From JAVBLF01 sp031553675 (GTDB taxonomy: Bacteria; Bacillota; Clostridia; Christensenellales; CALWSW01), in NCBI GenBank assembly GCA_031553675.1, contig JAVBLF010000091.1:1-31236 (forward strand): a DNA stretch of 31,236 nt, read 5' to 3'. This document shows, one piece after another, positions 23,801 to 30,612 of this stretch (within the stretch, counting starts at the first letter, position 1; each line of letters starts with the position of its first letter). The notes beneath the pieces are model-generated. The model was not told the origin of the DNA. It did not search any database and saw nothing but the letters and a program-made list of their open reading frames with translations. Made by a program: the position numbers and the translations under genes.

Positions 23801-25665
23801 GCGTCGCGCCGGGGAAAACGCGCATCGCCTCCCATTGTGAGGACAACATTTTGATCGCGACGAAAGGCGGAAAGGGTTTGGCCTACCTCGCCGCACCCGG
23901 CCGTGTCATCGAATGGACGGGCAGCCGCGAAAGCTTTTTCGCGAACGACTTCGAAGGCCTGCGCGCGCCCACGCTCGACGGCAAACCCGGCGCGGGTAGC
24001 GACGCGGCGTCGGTGCTGCGCTTGCCCTTCGTGGTCGGCCCGGGCGAAGAGGCCGAAATCGTGCTCGTCATGGGCTACGAAAACGGCGGGTCGAACACTG
24101 TCGAAGAAAACCCATTTTGGCAAGAAAATGCCATGCAAGCCCTTCGCGACATTTGCACATATTACGCAAAGAAGGACAGCTTCGAGCGCGAATTAAGCAA
24201 AGTGAAAGCGCTCTGGAAGCGGCGCACCGAAACGCTGACGGTGGCGAGCGACGATCGCGCTTTTGACAAGATGATGAACGGCCGTCTGCTGTATCAGGTG
24301 TGGTCGTCCCGTTTGCTGGGACGCACGGGCTATTACCAGTGCGGGGGGGCGTTCGGCTTCCGCGACCAGCTTCAAGACGTACAGGCGCTGCTCTTGTCCG
24401 CGCCCGAACGCGCCCGCCAGCAGCTCCTTCTCTGCGCGGCGCACCAGTTCGAGGACGGCGACGTCCAACACTGGTGGCATCCGCCGGCGATGGGGGTCCG
24501 CACCGAGATCAGCGACGACCTGCTCTTTTTGCCCTACATCGCGATGCGCTACTGGGAAGTGACCGCGGACGACAGCGTCTGGCGCGAAACCGTCCCTTAC
24601 CTGCGCAACGTCGATATCCCGGAAGGCGCGCACGACATCTACGTCGCGGCACAGCCCTCCGAGCAGGAAGGCAGCCTCTTCGACCATTGCCTGCGCGCGA
24701 TCGATCGCGTCGCCATGGGCGAACGCGGCCTGCCGAAGATCGGCGGTGGTGACTGGAACGACGGCATGGACGAAGTGCGGGGCGAAAGCGTCTGGCTGGC
24801 TTGGTTCTTCTACAGCGTTCTGATGGACATGCGGGCGGTCTGCCGTCACATGGGCGACGACATGCGGGCGACCGCGCTCGAAGCCCGCGCAATCGAACTC
24901 CAAAAGAACATCCAGAAGCACGCCTGGGACGGCGAATGGTACCGCCGCGCTTTCTTCGCCGACGGTACGCCTCTCGGCAGCCGCGACAACACGGAATGCC
25001 GCATCGACAGCATCTCGCAATCCTGGGCAGTCATCTCGGGCGCGGCCGACGAGAAGCGCGGACGCATGGCGATGCGCTCGCTCGAGAAACACCTCGTCGA
25101 CCGGCAAAGCGGCATCGTCAAGCTCCTGACGCCGCCCTTCGACGTACAGGAACCGCGCGCCGGCTACATCCAAGGCTACGTGCCGGGCACGCGCGAAAAC
25201 GGCGGGCAGTATACGCACGCGGCAATCTGGGCCGTGCTGGGCTTTCTGCGGATGGGGGATCACGCCAAGGCCGCCGAACTCTTCAGCGCGATCAACCCGA
25301 TCCGCCACGGCGACAACCCGATCATCGCGGGCCTCTACCAGGGCGAACCCTACGTGCTGGCGGCCGACGTCTACGCCCACCCCGAGCACCTCGGACGGGC
25401 GGGCTGGACCTGGTACACCGGCGCGGCAGCCTGGCTTTACGTCGTCGGATGGGAGCTCTTGGGCGTCAAAAAACGCGGCACGACGCTCGAACTCGACGCC
25501 GCCGCCGCCGAATTTCTCGGCGCCTACAACGTGGACTACCGCTTCGCATCGAGCCTGTACCGCATTCGCTTCGAAAAGGGCGGAGGAAAGAAAGTGATCG
25601 ACCTGATAGACGACGGCGCATGCCATGAAATTTGCATGACAGGCCAGTGTGATCCAATTGCATGA
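17854..25665 (+). CDS. Cyclic beta-1,2-glucan synthase (GT84-GH189-GH94)
   Basis: A 2603-residue membrane enzyme of the NdvB/ChvB/Cgs type, which builds linear beta-1,2-glucan from UDP-glucose, closes it into rings and trims it. N-terminal region about 1-360; membrane helix pairs near 369-391 and 395-419; the GT84 glycosyltransferase with LTLDADTVLP (DxD, near 583), SHDLFEG near 694 and KRNHRWLRGDWQ near 726-737; further membrane helices near 765-805 and 885-920. Next comes the glycoamylase-like/GH189 cyclising domain (PYATMLALMVDPLAACKNLH, GYYGFYEAID, FMAHHLGMSLLA, about 1245-1320), then a GH94 phosphorylase domain with AFGFRDQLQDVQALL, HWWHPPAMGVRTEISDD and catalytic-Asp motif GGGDWNDGMDE near 2295. 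Slightly shorter than the roughly 2800-residue proteobacterial enzymes. TTG start with AGGGG seven bases upstream. No frameshift seen. Confidence 0.95.
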   Translation: MQNTYFGLQDATLSPEALAAHAREVAQQRVGKTARVDFPRLSADVHRITESFVSLSRAAETDERIAAGDWLMDNYHLIEQTIKGIEAGFAANLPRLREGSFAGLPRVYRIAVEICGHREGQVDAASIASFLDAFQSEISLSMAEIGALKDMLLVALIKLVTLESADVLDMLRQRDRADTFFKKLREVHAFSATAMLKREKLDNAEFVTRLLQRLREEDAPAAQVLEAVLLKRGTSGEQMMQSAQRQQVRGRLLMGNAITSIRTVSQLDWAGLFCKVSRVESALLEDPVYASMDAASRAYYRRCVVRLARRAKVSEAAVAISAAELAAREPTDVSAAEAAKRRHNGYYLCAEGQAELFERLGTRPPMLQAGWAFFTCLVAGSTFAIALLYGASADSLPSVLLAAFLPSLICAFSYVQIVCQKFFAKLPQRQLPRLELDPDTGRDRHTAIVVPALVDSPERAAELMKKLEVHYLATRDPNVCFVLLADLPEADAPDAPDDHAVRASAAAEAARLNEKYGWRFFALFRERRMNADGRWTGRERKRGALEDFNRYLLTGDASAFAGDPEENAALVERFRVRFVLTLDADTVLPIGAAQKLIGTMLHPLNRPEIDAYGRIVRGHGLIAPRIELTARSAAQTPFSRVFAMPYGVDAYAGAVSESYQDLFDEGNYAGKGIYDVALFAAMTEGLPENTILSHDLFEGSLLRAGLSSDTALYDGFPPTYEAYSKRNHRWLRGDWQNLAVLSNPRLTGLHRFRMIDNLRRGLVKTSALLLLLLAPVLVHGWVWGAVAWLALFGDLLWDFFASLLRAQDLQLKISDALDDIRNAALRAAISMAVLPYEAYLEIDAAVRALYRSAVSHKRMLEWTTSAQLDRAKTDTLTAAYRRMWVGVAIAAATMAESVLWESVPLGLIAIFWAAGPYLAALYSRRRANEALSQDDADLVRQTAERAWAFFADTATAEHNYLPPDNLQIEPRKAPAPRTSPTNIGMLLAGAYAAQSLGLITAEAMLDQCEKTLDTVERLEKWKGQLYNWYDTKNLAPLRPRFVSSVDGGNFAVSLMTLREGARKACSGYDFILRDRAAALCERIDALLLCMDFSTLYDAEKHLFFIGWDEENRRMNGAHYDLMASEARLLSFIAIAKGDVEVTHWFHPSRALTTIEGKRLLISWSGTMFEYLMPALFLRSTPDTLIDESEASCVSAQKRYADKNAQNPLPWGVSESGFYEFDLAMQYQYKAFGIPGAGVKTSRTEAVIAPYATMLALMVDPLAACKNLHRLKAIHAWGYYGFYEAIDATSDRVKPPFAIVKSFMAHHLGMSLLAAANALGDNAIVEALHEAAEVQAAEILLEERPPSRSIVIRAYNSALPDFPAQPYKEIDAQTRAPKGAALQATVMGDALEIIACSNGVTRAVWEGIALYRSRLDRSRPQAGCALFVREAATGLCWNAADGDATFEAGKAVWSCTHEGLKSTLEICSPDEAAELRVIEIQNDRDVAVELDVYAYTEVCLNELADDESHKAFHKLFVENRDAADGLLSFRKRPRHHENPVVLAAQWTDPSARLGSVRSEAIGRLRTLEDAAFLSDEGFVLQETPLDPCALFGSYVRLEPGEVVRFGLALCIARDDTAIEAARAYRSWSAFERGFSIAWTSAQVQIRHLGLSGQLKPLRLAMAQLLLPGARTERQCELARLCTQGIEGLWGFGLSGDLPIVCVEIADEKQIKGLRDWMLLLRYLRLHGTLFDLVILNAEAPGYAQPVQEGVAAMARSFGLPLRQNGGVFLLHEGEAAERAELIRATATLLVEAGRPMSELFAATPPRSHPAHLSPSAGELALELPKLEHWNGWGGFDELEYVIRVSPDRPTPLPWCNVLANERFGALITESGGGYTWAVNSRENKLSPWENDPVTDRCGEVCFLRDEESQRTWSVLPQPKPAGSAVVRHGLGYTSVVNGGESLYQSFTVFVDAERPAKIMRVRVKNPLQRVRKLSLYYGVEWVLGVAPGKTRIASHCEDNILIATKGGKGLAYLAAPGRVIEWTGSRESFFANDFEGLRAPTLDGKPGAGSDAASVLRLPFVVGPGEEAEIVLVMGYENGGSNTVEENPFWQENAMQALRDICTYYAKKDSFERELSKVKALWKRRTETLTVASDDRAFDKMMNGRLLYQVWSSRLLGRTGYYQCGGAFGFRDQLQDVQALLLSAPERARQQLLLCAAHQFEDGDVQHWWHPPAMGVRTEISDDLLFLPYIAMRYWEVTADDSVWRETVPYLRNVDIPEGAHDIYVAAQPSEQEGSLFDHCLRAIDRVAMGERGLPKIGGGDWNDGMDEVRGESVWLAWFFYSVLMDMRAVCRHMGDDMRATALEARAIELQKNIQKHAWDGEWYRRAFFADGTPLGSRDNTECRIDSISQSWAVISGAADEKRGRMAMRSLEKHLVDRQSGIVKLLTPPFDVQEPRAGYIQGYVPGTRENGGQYTHAAIWAVLGFLRMGDHAKAAELFSAINPIRHGDNPIIAGLYQGEPYVLAADVYAHPEHLGRAGWTWYTGAAAWLYVVGWELLGVKKRGTTLELDAAAAEFLGAYNVDYRFASSLYRIRFEKGGGKKVIDLIDDGACHEICMTGQCDPIA

Positions 25666-25774
25666 GTATCCAAAATTCGACGAAATTTGACATCAATACG
25701 CAAGGGCGACAATTGCATGAGCAGCTACATGGGGCAAATGCGCAGAAACGCAAGATCATATATTGCTCATGCAA
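25632..25774. promoter_or_regulatory. Cluster of four TTGCATGA motifs (probable operator)
   Basis: TTGCATGA occurs at 25632, 25658 and 25713 and inverted (TCATGCAA) at 25767-25774. The last two extend to a perfect 11-bp inverted pair, TTGCATGAGCA at 25713-25723 and TGCTCATGCAA at 25764-25774. The first two copies fall in the last codons of the glucan synthase. A TTGACA at 25687 lies among them. The cluster directly precedes the XRE regulator gene, so autoregulation is the simplest reading. Confidence 0.6.
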
Positions 25775-25831
25775 AAGCTTACATTGTTTATTTATTTGAA
25801 CGATCCAAATAGAATTGACGTGGGTGAAAAA

Positions 25832-26062
25832 ATGGGAAAGCATAAACGCAGATATTTGCAAATCGGCTTAAACATCGCTTTTTATCGGAAGCTAAACGGA
25901 CTGACACAAATCGAACTGGCGGAAAAAGCGGGCATCAGCCGTACCTTTTTGAGCAACATTGAGGCGCCGAACATGGAGACGAGCGTCTCCTTGGAAACGC
26001 TGTTTGACATCGCGGATGTCCTTCGCGTTTCCCCAGACAAGCTCATGGAGTTCCGCGATTGA
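25832..26062 (+). CDS. Small XRE-family DNA-binding protein
   Basis: A 76-residue protein that is little more than one helix-turn-helix domain: IGLNIAFYRKLNGLTQIELA (helices 1-2), EKAGISRTFLSNIEAPN (recognition helix), LETLFDIADVLRVSPDKLME (helices 4-5). ATG at 25832 is chosen because the domain starts just after it; an in-frame GTG four codons earlier is possible and the ribosome site is poor. It has no sensor domain. The TTGCATGA cluster upstream is its likely target. Close to the end of the glucan synthase gene, it might also act on that gene, but this is speculative. Confidence 0.85.
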   Translation: MGKHKRRYLQIGLNIAFYRKLNGLTQIELAEKAGISRTFLSNIEAPNMETSVSLETLFDIADVLRVSPDKLMEFRD

Positions 26063-26106
26063 CTCCGAATGAACGGTCGGATGCGCATCGCCGGTAAGCG
26101 CGATGC

Positions 26107-26141
26107 AAAACGTGTGGTATAATGAAACCGCACGTTTTTTT
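26107..26141 (+). terminator. Terminator overlapping the ygiQ promoter
   Basis: AAAACGTGTGGT, loop ATAATGAA, ACCGCACGTTTT with seven T in all (12 bp, one G-U pair). It stops transcripts from the XRE gene. The TATAAT at 26118-26123 sits in its left arm and loop. Confidence 0.85.
26115..26123 (+). promoter_or_regulatory. Extended -10 promoter of ygiQ
   Basis: TGGTATAAT, a perfect TATAAT with TG extension, embedded in the upstream terminator. The ygiQ transcript would begin near 26130, inside the right arm, so it would not re-form the hairpin. Confidence 0.55.
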
Positions 26142-26186
26142 GTGAAAGCGTGCATCACTTGCACGACGAAGAGGAAGGAAACCGCA

Positions 26187-28160
26187 TTGAACGCACTGCC
26201 GATGACCCGCGCGGACATGGACGCGCTCGGATGGGACAGGCCGGATTTTGTCCTGGTGACGGGCGACGCCTACATCGATCACCCTTCTTTTGGTACGGCG
26301 ATCGTCGCGCGTGTGCTGGAAAGCCGCGGCTATCGCGTCGCGATCCTCGCACAGCCCGCGTGGAAGAGCTGCGCGGACTTCAAACGCTTTGGGCGGCCGC
26401 GCCTGGCCTTCCTCGTCAATTCGGGCAACATCGACTCCATGGTCAACCACTACACCGCCGCGAAAAAGCCGCGGAGCACCGACGCCTATACCCCCGGCGG
26501 CCAGGCGGGCCTGCGGCCCGATCGCGCCCTGATCGTCTATACGAATCGCATTCGCGAAGCCTTTCGCAAGATGCCGATCGTGATCGGCGGCGTCGAGGCC
26601 AGCCTGCGCCGTTTCGCGCATTACGACTACTGGGACGACAAGGTGCGCCGCAGCATCCTCGTCGACGCGGGCGCCGATCTACTGATCTACGGCATGGGCG
26701 AACGCCCGATCGTCGAGATCGCCGACGCTTTGCAGGCGGGCACGCCCATTTCACAGATCGATTCCGTTCTAGGAACGGCTTATCTGCGCGAGGGAGACGA
26801 TGGGGGATTTCATCCCCCAAACCCCCGACCAAAGGAGCAAGCCCCTTTGGAATCCCTGCTGTTGCCTTCTTTCGAGAGCGTTTCGCAGGACAAGGAGGCC
26901 TACGGGCAGGCTTATCTCAAGCAAAAAGAGCAGACCGACGCCATGCGTTCCCTGCGGCTCCTACAGCCGCACGGACGGCAAACGCTGATCGTCAACCCGC
27001 CGCAGCCGCCCTTGACGCGCGCCGAACTCGACGCCGTCTACGCGCTGCCTTATACACGTCTGCCCCATCCTTCGTACACAGAACACATCCCCGCGCTCGA
27101 CGAGGTCGAATGGTCGATCGCGAGCTGTCGGGGCTGCTTTGGAAGCTGCTCCTTCTGTGCGCTGACCTTCCACCAGGGGCGGGTCGTGCAATCGAGGAGT
27201 TCTGAATCGATTTTACAAGAGGCGAGGGCGATGGTCAAGAGCCCGCGCTTCAAAGGCTACATCCACGACGTCGGCGGCCCGACCGCCAACTTCCGCGATC
27301 CTGCCTGCGACACCCAGCGCAAAGGCAAGGCGTGCTCCCACAGACAGTGCCTGCACCCCAAACCCTGCGAGAAACTGCGTGCCGACCACACCGAGTATAC
27401 CGAGCTGCTCCGTAAACTGCGCGGGATCCCCGGCGTCAAGAAAGTCTTCGTGCGATCGGGCTTGCGCTACGACTACATCCTCCACGACGAACCCAAGCGC
27501 GGATCCGCGTTTCTTCGGGAACTGCTCGAGCACCATGTCAGCGGCCAGCTCAAGATCGCGCCCGAACACGTCGCGTCCACCGTGCTCGACCTGATGGGGA
27601 AACCCGAAGCCGAGGTCTACGAACGCTTCGTGCAGAAGTTCAAGGCCGTCAATGAAAAACTGGGCAAAGAACAGTACATCGTGCCTTACTTCATGTCCTC
27701 GCACCCAGGCAGCGACCTGCATGCGGCGATCGCGTTGGCCTGCTACATGCGCGAGCGCGGCATCCGGCCCGAACAGGTGCAGGATTTCTACCCGACGCCC
27801 GGCACGCTTTCGACGACGATCTTCTACACCGGCGTCGATCCGCGCAACGGGCGCTTGGTCTTCGTGCCGCGGACGCCCAAAGAAAAGCGTTTGCAGCGCG
27901 CGCTGCTCCAAAGCTACCGGCTCGAAAACGCCCCTTTGGTCCGCGAAGCGTTGCGGCAGGCGGGGCGCGACGACCTGATCGGCTTCGGCGCGAAGGCGCT
28001 CGTCAGACCCGAGGGCGGAACCCGCCCACCCGCAAAGCGCAGGGCTTCGACCCCCCAAGCGCGGCCTGCGCGAGGCGAGAAAAAGGGCAAGCCCGAAGCG
28101 AAATCTCAACGCTCGGACGCGTCCAGCCGCCGCGGAAAACCGCCGCGCGGCAAGCGGTAA
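26187..28160 (+). CDS. ygiQ: YgiQ-family radical SAM protein, with a repeat-derived insert
   Basis: A 657-residue YgiQ-family protein of unknown reaction. Order: LVTGDAYIDHPSFGTAIV near the N-terminus (cobalamin-binding-like domain), GGVEASLRRFAHYDYWDD, then the radical SAM motif CRGCFGSCSFC with ligands near Cys317, Cys321 and Cys324, a second Cys-rich stretch (CDTQRKGKACSHRQC), and SGLRYDYIL and IAPEHVASTVLDLMGKP. The C-terminal 50 residues are a Lys/Arg/Pro-rich disordered tail. TTG at 26187 follows GAGGAAGG at the right distance and gives the family N-terminus; ATG at 26202 is the alternative, while the frame open from 26103 begins in the promoter. Residues 206-223 (GGFHPPNPRPKEQAPLES) are encoded by a genomic repeat. 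Confidence 0.95.
   Translation: MNALPMTRADMDALGWDRPDFVLVTGDAYIDHPSFGTAIVARVLESRGYRVAILAQPAWKSCADFKRFGRPRLAFLVNSGNIDSMVNHYTAAKKPRSTDAYTPGGQAGLRPDRALIVYTNRIREAFRKMPIVIGGVEASLRRFAHYDYWDDKVRRSILVDAGADLLIYGMGERPIVEIADALQAGTPISQIDSVLGTAYLREGDDGGFHPPNPRPKEQAPLESLLLPSFESVSQDKEAYGQAYLKQKEQTDAMRSLRLLQPHGRQTLIVNPPQPPLTRAELDAVYALPYTRLPHPSYTEHIPALDEVEWSIASCRGCFGSCSFCALTFHQGRVVQSRSSESILQEARAMVKSPRFKGYIHDVGGPTANFRDPACDTQRKGKACSHRQCLHPKPCEKLRADHTEYTELLRKLRGIPGVKKVFVRSGLRYDYILHDEPKRGSAFLRELLEHHVSGQLKIAPEHVASTVLDLMGKPEAEVYERFVQKFKAVNEKLGKEQYIVPYFMSSHPGSDLHAAIALACYMRERGIRPEQVQDFYPTPGTLSTTIFYTGVDPRNGRLVFVPRTPKEKRLQRALLQSYRLENAPLVREALRQAGRDDLIGFGAKALVRPEGGTRPPAKRRASTPQARPARGEKKGKPEAKSQRSDASSRRGKPPRGKR
26802..26856 (+). 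repeat. Modular hairpin repeat, copy 4, in frame inside ygiQ
   Basis: GGGGGAT / ATCCCCC with a TTC loop, the linker CAAACCCCCGACC, then CCAAAGG / CCTTTGG and the tail AATCCC. It is the same element as copy 1 (opposite strand) and as the ends of copies 2 and 3, here without the loop module. It keeps the reading frame and adds about 18 residues at the point where relatives have a variable loop before LPSFE. Confidence 0.88.
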
Positions 28161-28223
28161 GCGCCTCCAAGGGCGCACGGAGCCATGGACTTGTCCGCGA
28201 TACTGGCGATCAGACAAGCGGAA

Positions 28224-28232
28224 TGCTATAAT
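28224..28232 (+). promoter_or_regulatory. Extended -10 promoter of the ASKHA protein gene
   Basis: TGCTATAAT with TG extension, 45 bases before the ATG. A short GC hairpin (GCGCC / GGCGC, near 28162) without T tail lies after ygiQ. Confidence 0.6.
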
Positions 28233-28276
28233 ACAGGCAATATGCTCGCGCAATTGCGAATGAGGGAGGGCATCGA

Positions 28277-29929
28277 ATGGCAACGATCAAAGCGATCACC
28301 GAAAAGGGCGAAGTCCGGCTGACGGCGGCCGTTGGGGATAACCTATATAAGGCGCTGATCGGCGCGCGCGTCCCGATCGATGGGAGTTGTGGCGGTCACG
28401 AAGTCTGCGGCAAGTGCCGCGTCGAAGTGCTGGAAGGCGAGGTGCCGCCGCCGTCTGACAACGAACGCAAGCACATCACCGAAGCCGACCTTTCGCACAG
28501 GATCCGCCTGGCATGCATGATCGAAGTGCAGGGCGACATGGTCGTCGTGCCGATCGCGACGAAGGGTGCGGCGCAGATCATGGTGGGCGGCGTGCAACAG
28601 GGCGCGCTCCCGACCGACGGCGAAGCGGGCTTTGCGGTCGGCATCGACATCGGAACGACGACGGTGGCAGCCTTTTTGATCGACCTGCCGACCGGACAGA
28701 CGATCGGGACGAAAAGCGCGCTCAACGCCCAGCGCCCCTATGGCGGCGACGTGATCGCTCGTTGCGGCCACGCGCTCTCCGGACCGGAGGGAAAAGAGAC
28801 GCTGGCCCGCCTGATCCGCGACCAAATCGACGAACTGATCGACACGCTCTGTACAGACGCCGGAGCTGACAAAGCGCAGATTCACCGCGTCACGCTGGCA
28901 GGCAACCCGACGATGATGCACCTTTGCGCCGGATTGGACGTCGGCGGCATCGCGGTCGCACCCTACCTGCCGGCTTACACCGAGGGCTTTTCCATGACGG
29001 CGGGCGCGCTGGGCATAACGCTCGGAGCCGACACGCCGGTGCTGTTTTTGCCCGTGATATCGGGCTATGTCGGCGCCGACACCGTCGCAGCGGTCATCGC
29101 GTCGGGCATGGATCAGAGCGATGAACTGTCGCTTCTGATCGACATCGGCACGAACGGTGAAATCGTGCTCGGCACAAAAGACAAGCTGCTCTGCTGTGCG
29201 GCGGCGGCCGGACCAGCCTTTGAGGGCGGAAAGATCAGCTGTGGCATCGGCGGCATCGTTGGCGCGATCGACAAGATTTTTTCGAACTACGCCGACTTCG
29301 CCGCCAAGAAGCCCGACAAAGCGGGAACGCCGCCCGCCGATCTCGACGGGCCCTACTACACGACGATCGGGGGCCAAGCCGCCAAGGGCATCTGTGGCTC
29401 CGGTCTGATCGACTTGATCGCGCTGCTGTGCCGCAAAGGTTGCATCGACGAAACCGGCGTCCTTTCGCCGGACGATTGCGACGACGCCGCCTACACCGAC
29501 CGCTTTGACGATGCGGGCAGATTCATCCTCGCTGCCAAGGCCAACGGCGCGGCATCCGAAGTCAGCCTGACCCAAAAGGACGTGCGCGAAGTGCAGCTCG
29601 CCAAAAGCGCGATCGCCGCGGGCGTCGACATTTTGGCACTGCGTTTGGGCGTCGAACTCGCGCAGATCGAGCACGTCTACCTGGCGGGCGGCTTCGGCAG
29701 CTTCATCGATTACGACAGCGCCTGCACGATCGGCCTCTTGTCGCCAATCCTCCGAAGCAAGATCGTCAGCATCGGCAACGCGGCCGGCTCGGGTGCGCGC
29801 ATGACAGCCTGCTCCCAGGCCGAGCGCGACCACGCCGAGGACGTCGCGCGGCGGATGGACTACATCGAGCTCGCGGAAGCCAAGGAGTTTTCGGACGAGT
29901 TCATGGAAAACATGATTTTCCCTGTTTGA
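28277..29929 (+). CDS. Ferredoxin-ASKHA protein (RACE-type corrinoid activator, DUF4445)
   Basis: A 550-residue protein combining an N-terminal [2Fe-2S] ferredoxin domain (Cys38, Cys44, Cys47, Cys80; CGGHEVCGKCRVEV and RIRLACM) with an actin-like ATPase domain: GIDIGTTTVAAFLIDL near 121, LAGNPTMMHL, LIDIGTNGEIVLG, GGKISCGIGG, KGICGSGLIDLIALL, LAGGFGSFID, and the family ending AKEFSDEFMENMIFP. Members with known function use ATP to reduce Co(II) corrinoid proteins to the active Co(I) form. No corrinoid protein or methyltransferase is nearby, so its partner is encoded elsewhere or its role differs. ATG at 28277 with GGGAGGGC upstream; own extended -10 promoter. Confidence 0.9.
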   Translation: MATIKAITEKGEVRLTAAVGDNLYKALIGARVPIDGSCGGHEVCGKCRVEVLEGEVPPPSDNERKHITEADLSHRIRLACMIEVQGDMVVVPIATKGAAQIMVGGVQQGALPTDGEAGFAVGIDIGTTTVAAFLIDLPTGQTIGTKSALNAQRPYGGDVIARCGHALSGPEGKETLARLIRDQIDELIDTLCTDAGADKAQIHRVTLAGNPTMMHLCAGLDVGGIAVAPYLPAYTEGFSMTAGALGITLGADTPVLFLPVISGYVGADTVAAVIASGMDQSDELSLLIDIGTNGEIVLGTKDKLLCCAAAAGPAFEGGKISCGIGGIVGAIDKIFSNYADFAAKKPDKAGTPPADLDGPYYTTIGGQAAKGICGSGLIDLIALLCRKGCIDETGVLSPDDCDDAAYTDRFDDAGRFILAAKANGAASEVSLTQKDVREVQLAKSAIAAGVDILALRLGVELAQIEHVYLAGGFGSFIDYDSACTIGLLSPILRSKIVSIGNAAGSGARMTACSQAERDHAEDVARRMDYIELAEAKEFSDEFMENMIFPV

Positions 29930-30060
29930 GTACGCTTTTGGGGAACGCGCTTTTTGAAAAAAGCTGTGCAAAAACTTTCATATGCCTCCTTTTCACCCGC
30001 CGCTCAACGCGGCGTGCGAATCGGGCGGTCTGCGAGATCGCGATATAAGAAGGGTCTGTC

Positions 30061-30522
30061 TTGAAAAACTACCTGCGGTATTTCCTCAATTTCCTCTTGC
30101 CGCTCCTGCTGCTCAGTGCGTGTCTCGTGGCCTATGCGGTGTGGCAGAGCGGCTCGATCGACATCTACGCTAAGATGCTGATCGTTGTCGCAGGGGGAGC
30201 GAGCCTGTTGTTGGCATTGGGCATTTCGGCCGTTTGGTACCGGGCTGCAATCCGGCCGGTGACGAAGCGCTTTGCCGTCAGCTCGGAACTGGGGCGAAAG
30301 CGTGCGCTCGACGCGCTCGACGCGCTCTTGACCGAGGCATTTCCGGTGAAGCGCGTGGCCCTTCGTTCGGGCGAGTGCTTTAGCGGCGAAATCGGCTTCA
30401 TGCGCGGTCTGAAAGAGCCCGTCGCGATCGAAAACGAGCCGGAGGGCATCAAAATTTGCGCGCCGAAAAAGCTGATGGACGCCGTGGAAAAGACGATGAA
30501 CGACATGCAGTGGAAGATTTGA
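30061..30522 (+). CDS. Hypothetical two-helix membrane protein
   Basis: A 153-residue protein that I do not recognise. Two membrane helices at residues 8-28 (FLNFLLPLLLLSACLVAYAV) and 37-60 (KMLIVVAGGASLLLALGISAVWY) are joined by a short loop; the remaining 90 residues are a soluble alpha/beta-like domain with GRKRALDALDALLTEAFP and a Cys near residue 107. TTG start with AGAAGGG upstream. Its stop lies 90 bases before yjbQ in the same direction. The gap 29930-30060 before it contains two small hairpins (around 29949 and 29998) without clear T tails. Confidence 0.65.
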   Translation: MKNYLRYFLNFLLPLLLLSACLVAYAVWQSGSIDIYAKMLIVVAGGASLLLALGISAVWYRAAIRPVTKRFAVSSELGRKRALDALDALLTEAFPVKRVALRSGECFSGEIGFMRGLKEPVAIENEPEGIKICAPKKLMDAVEKTMNDMQWKI

Positions 30523-30612
30523 GAAGATTTGACGGAGCGGGCCCATGCGATCACCGCACCGCTGTGGCGGGAGCCATGATCCATGTGGGCAGATACCAAA
30601 GGAGTCGGAATC

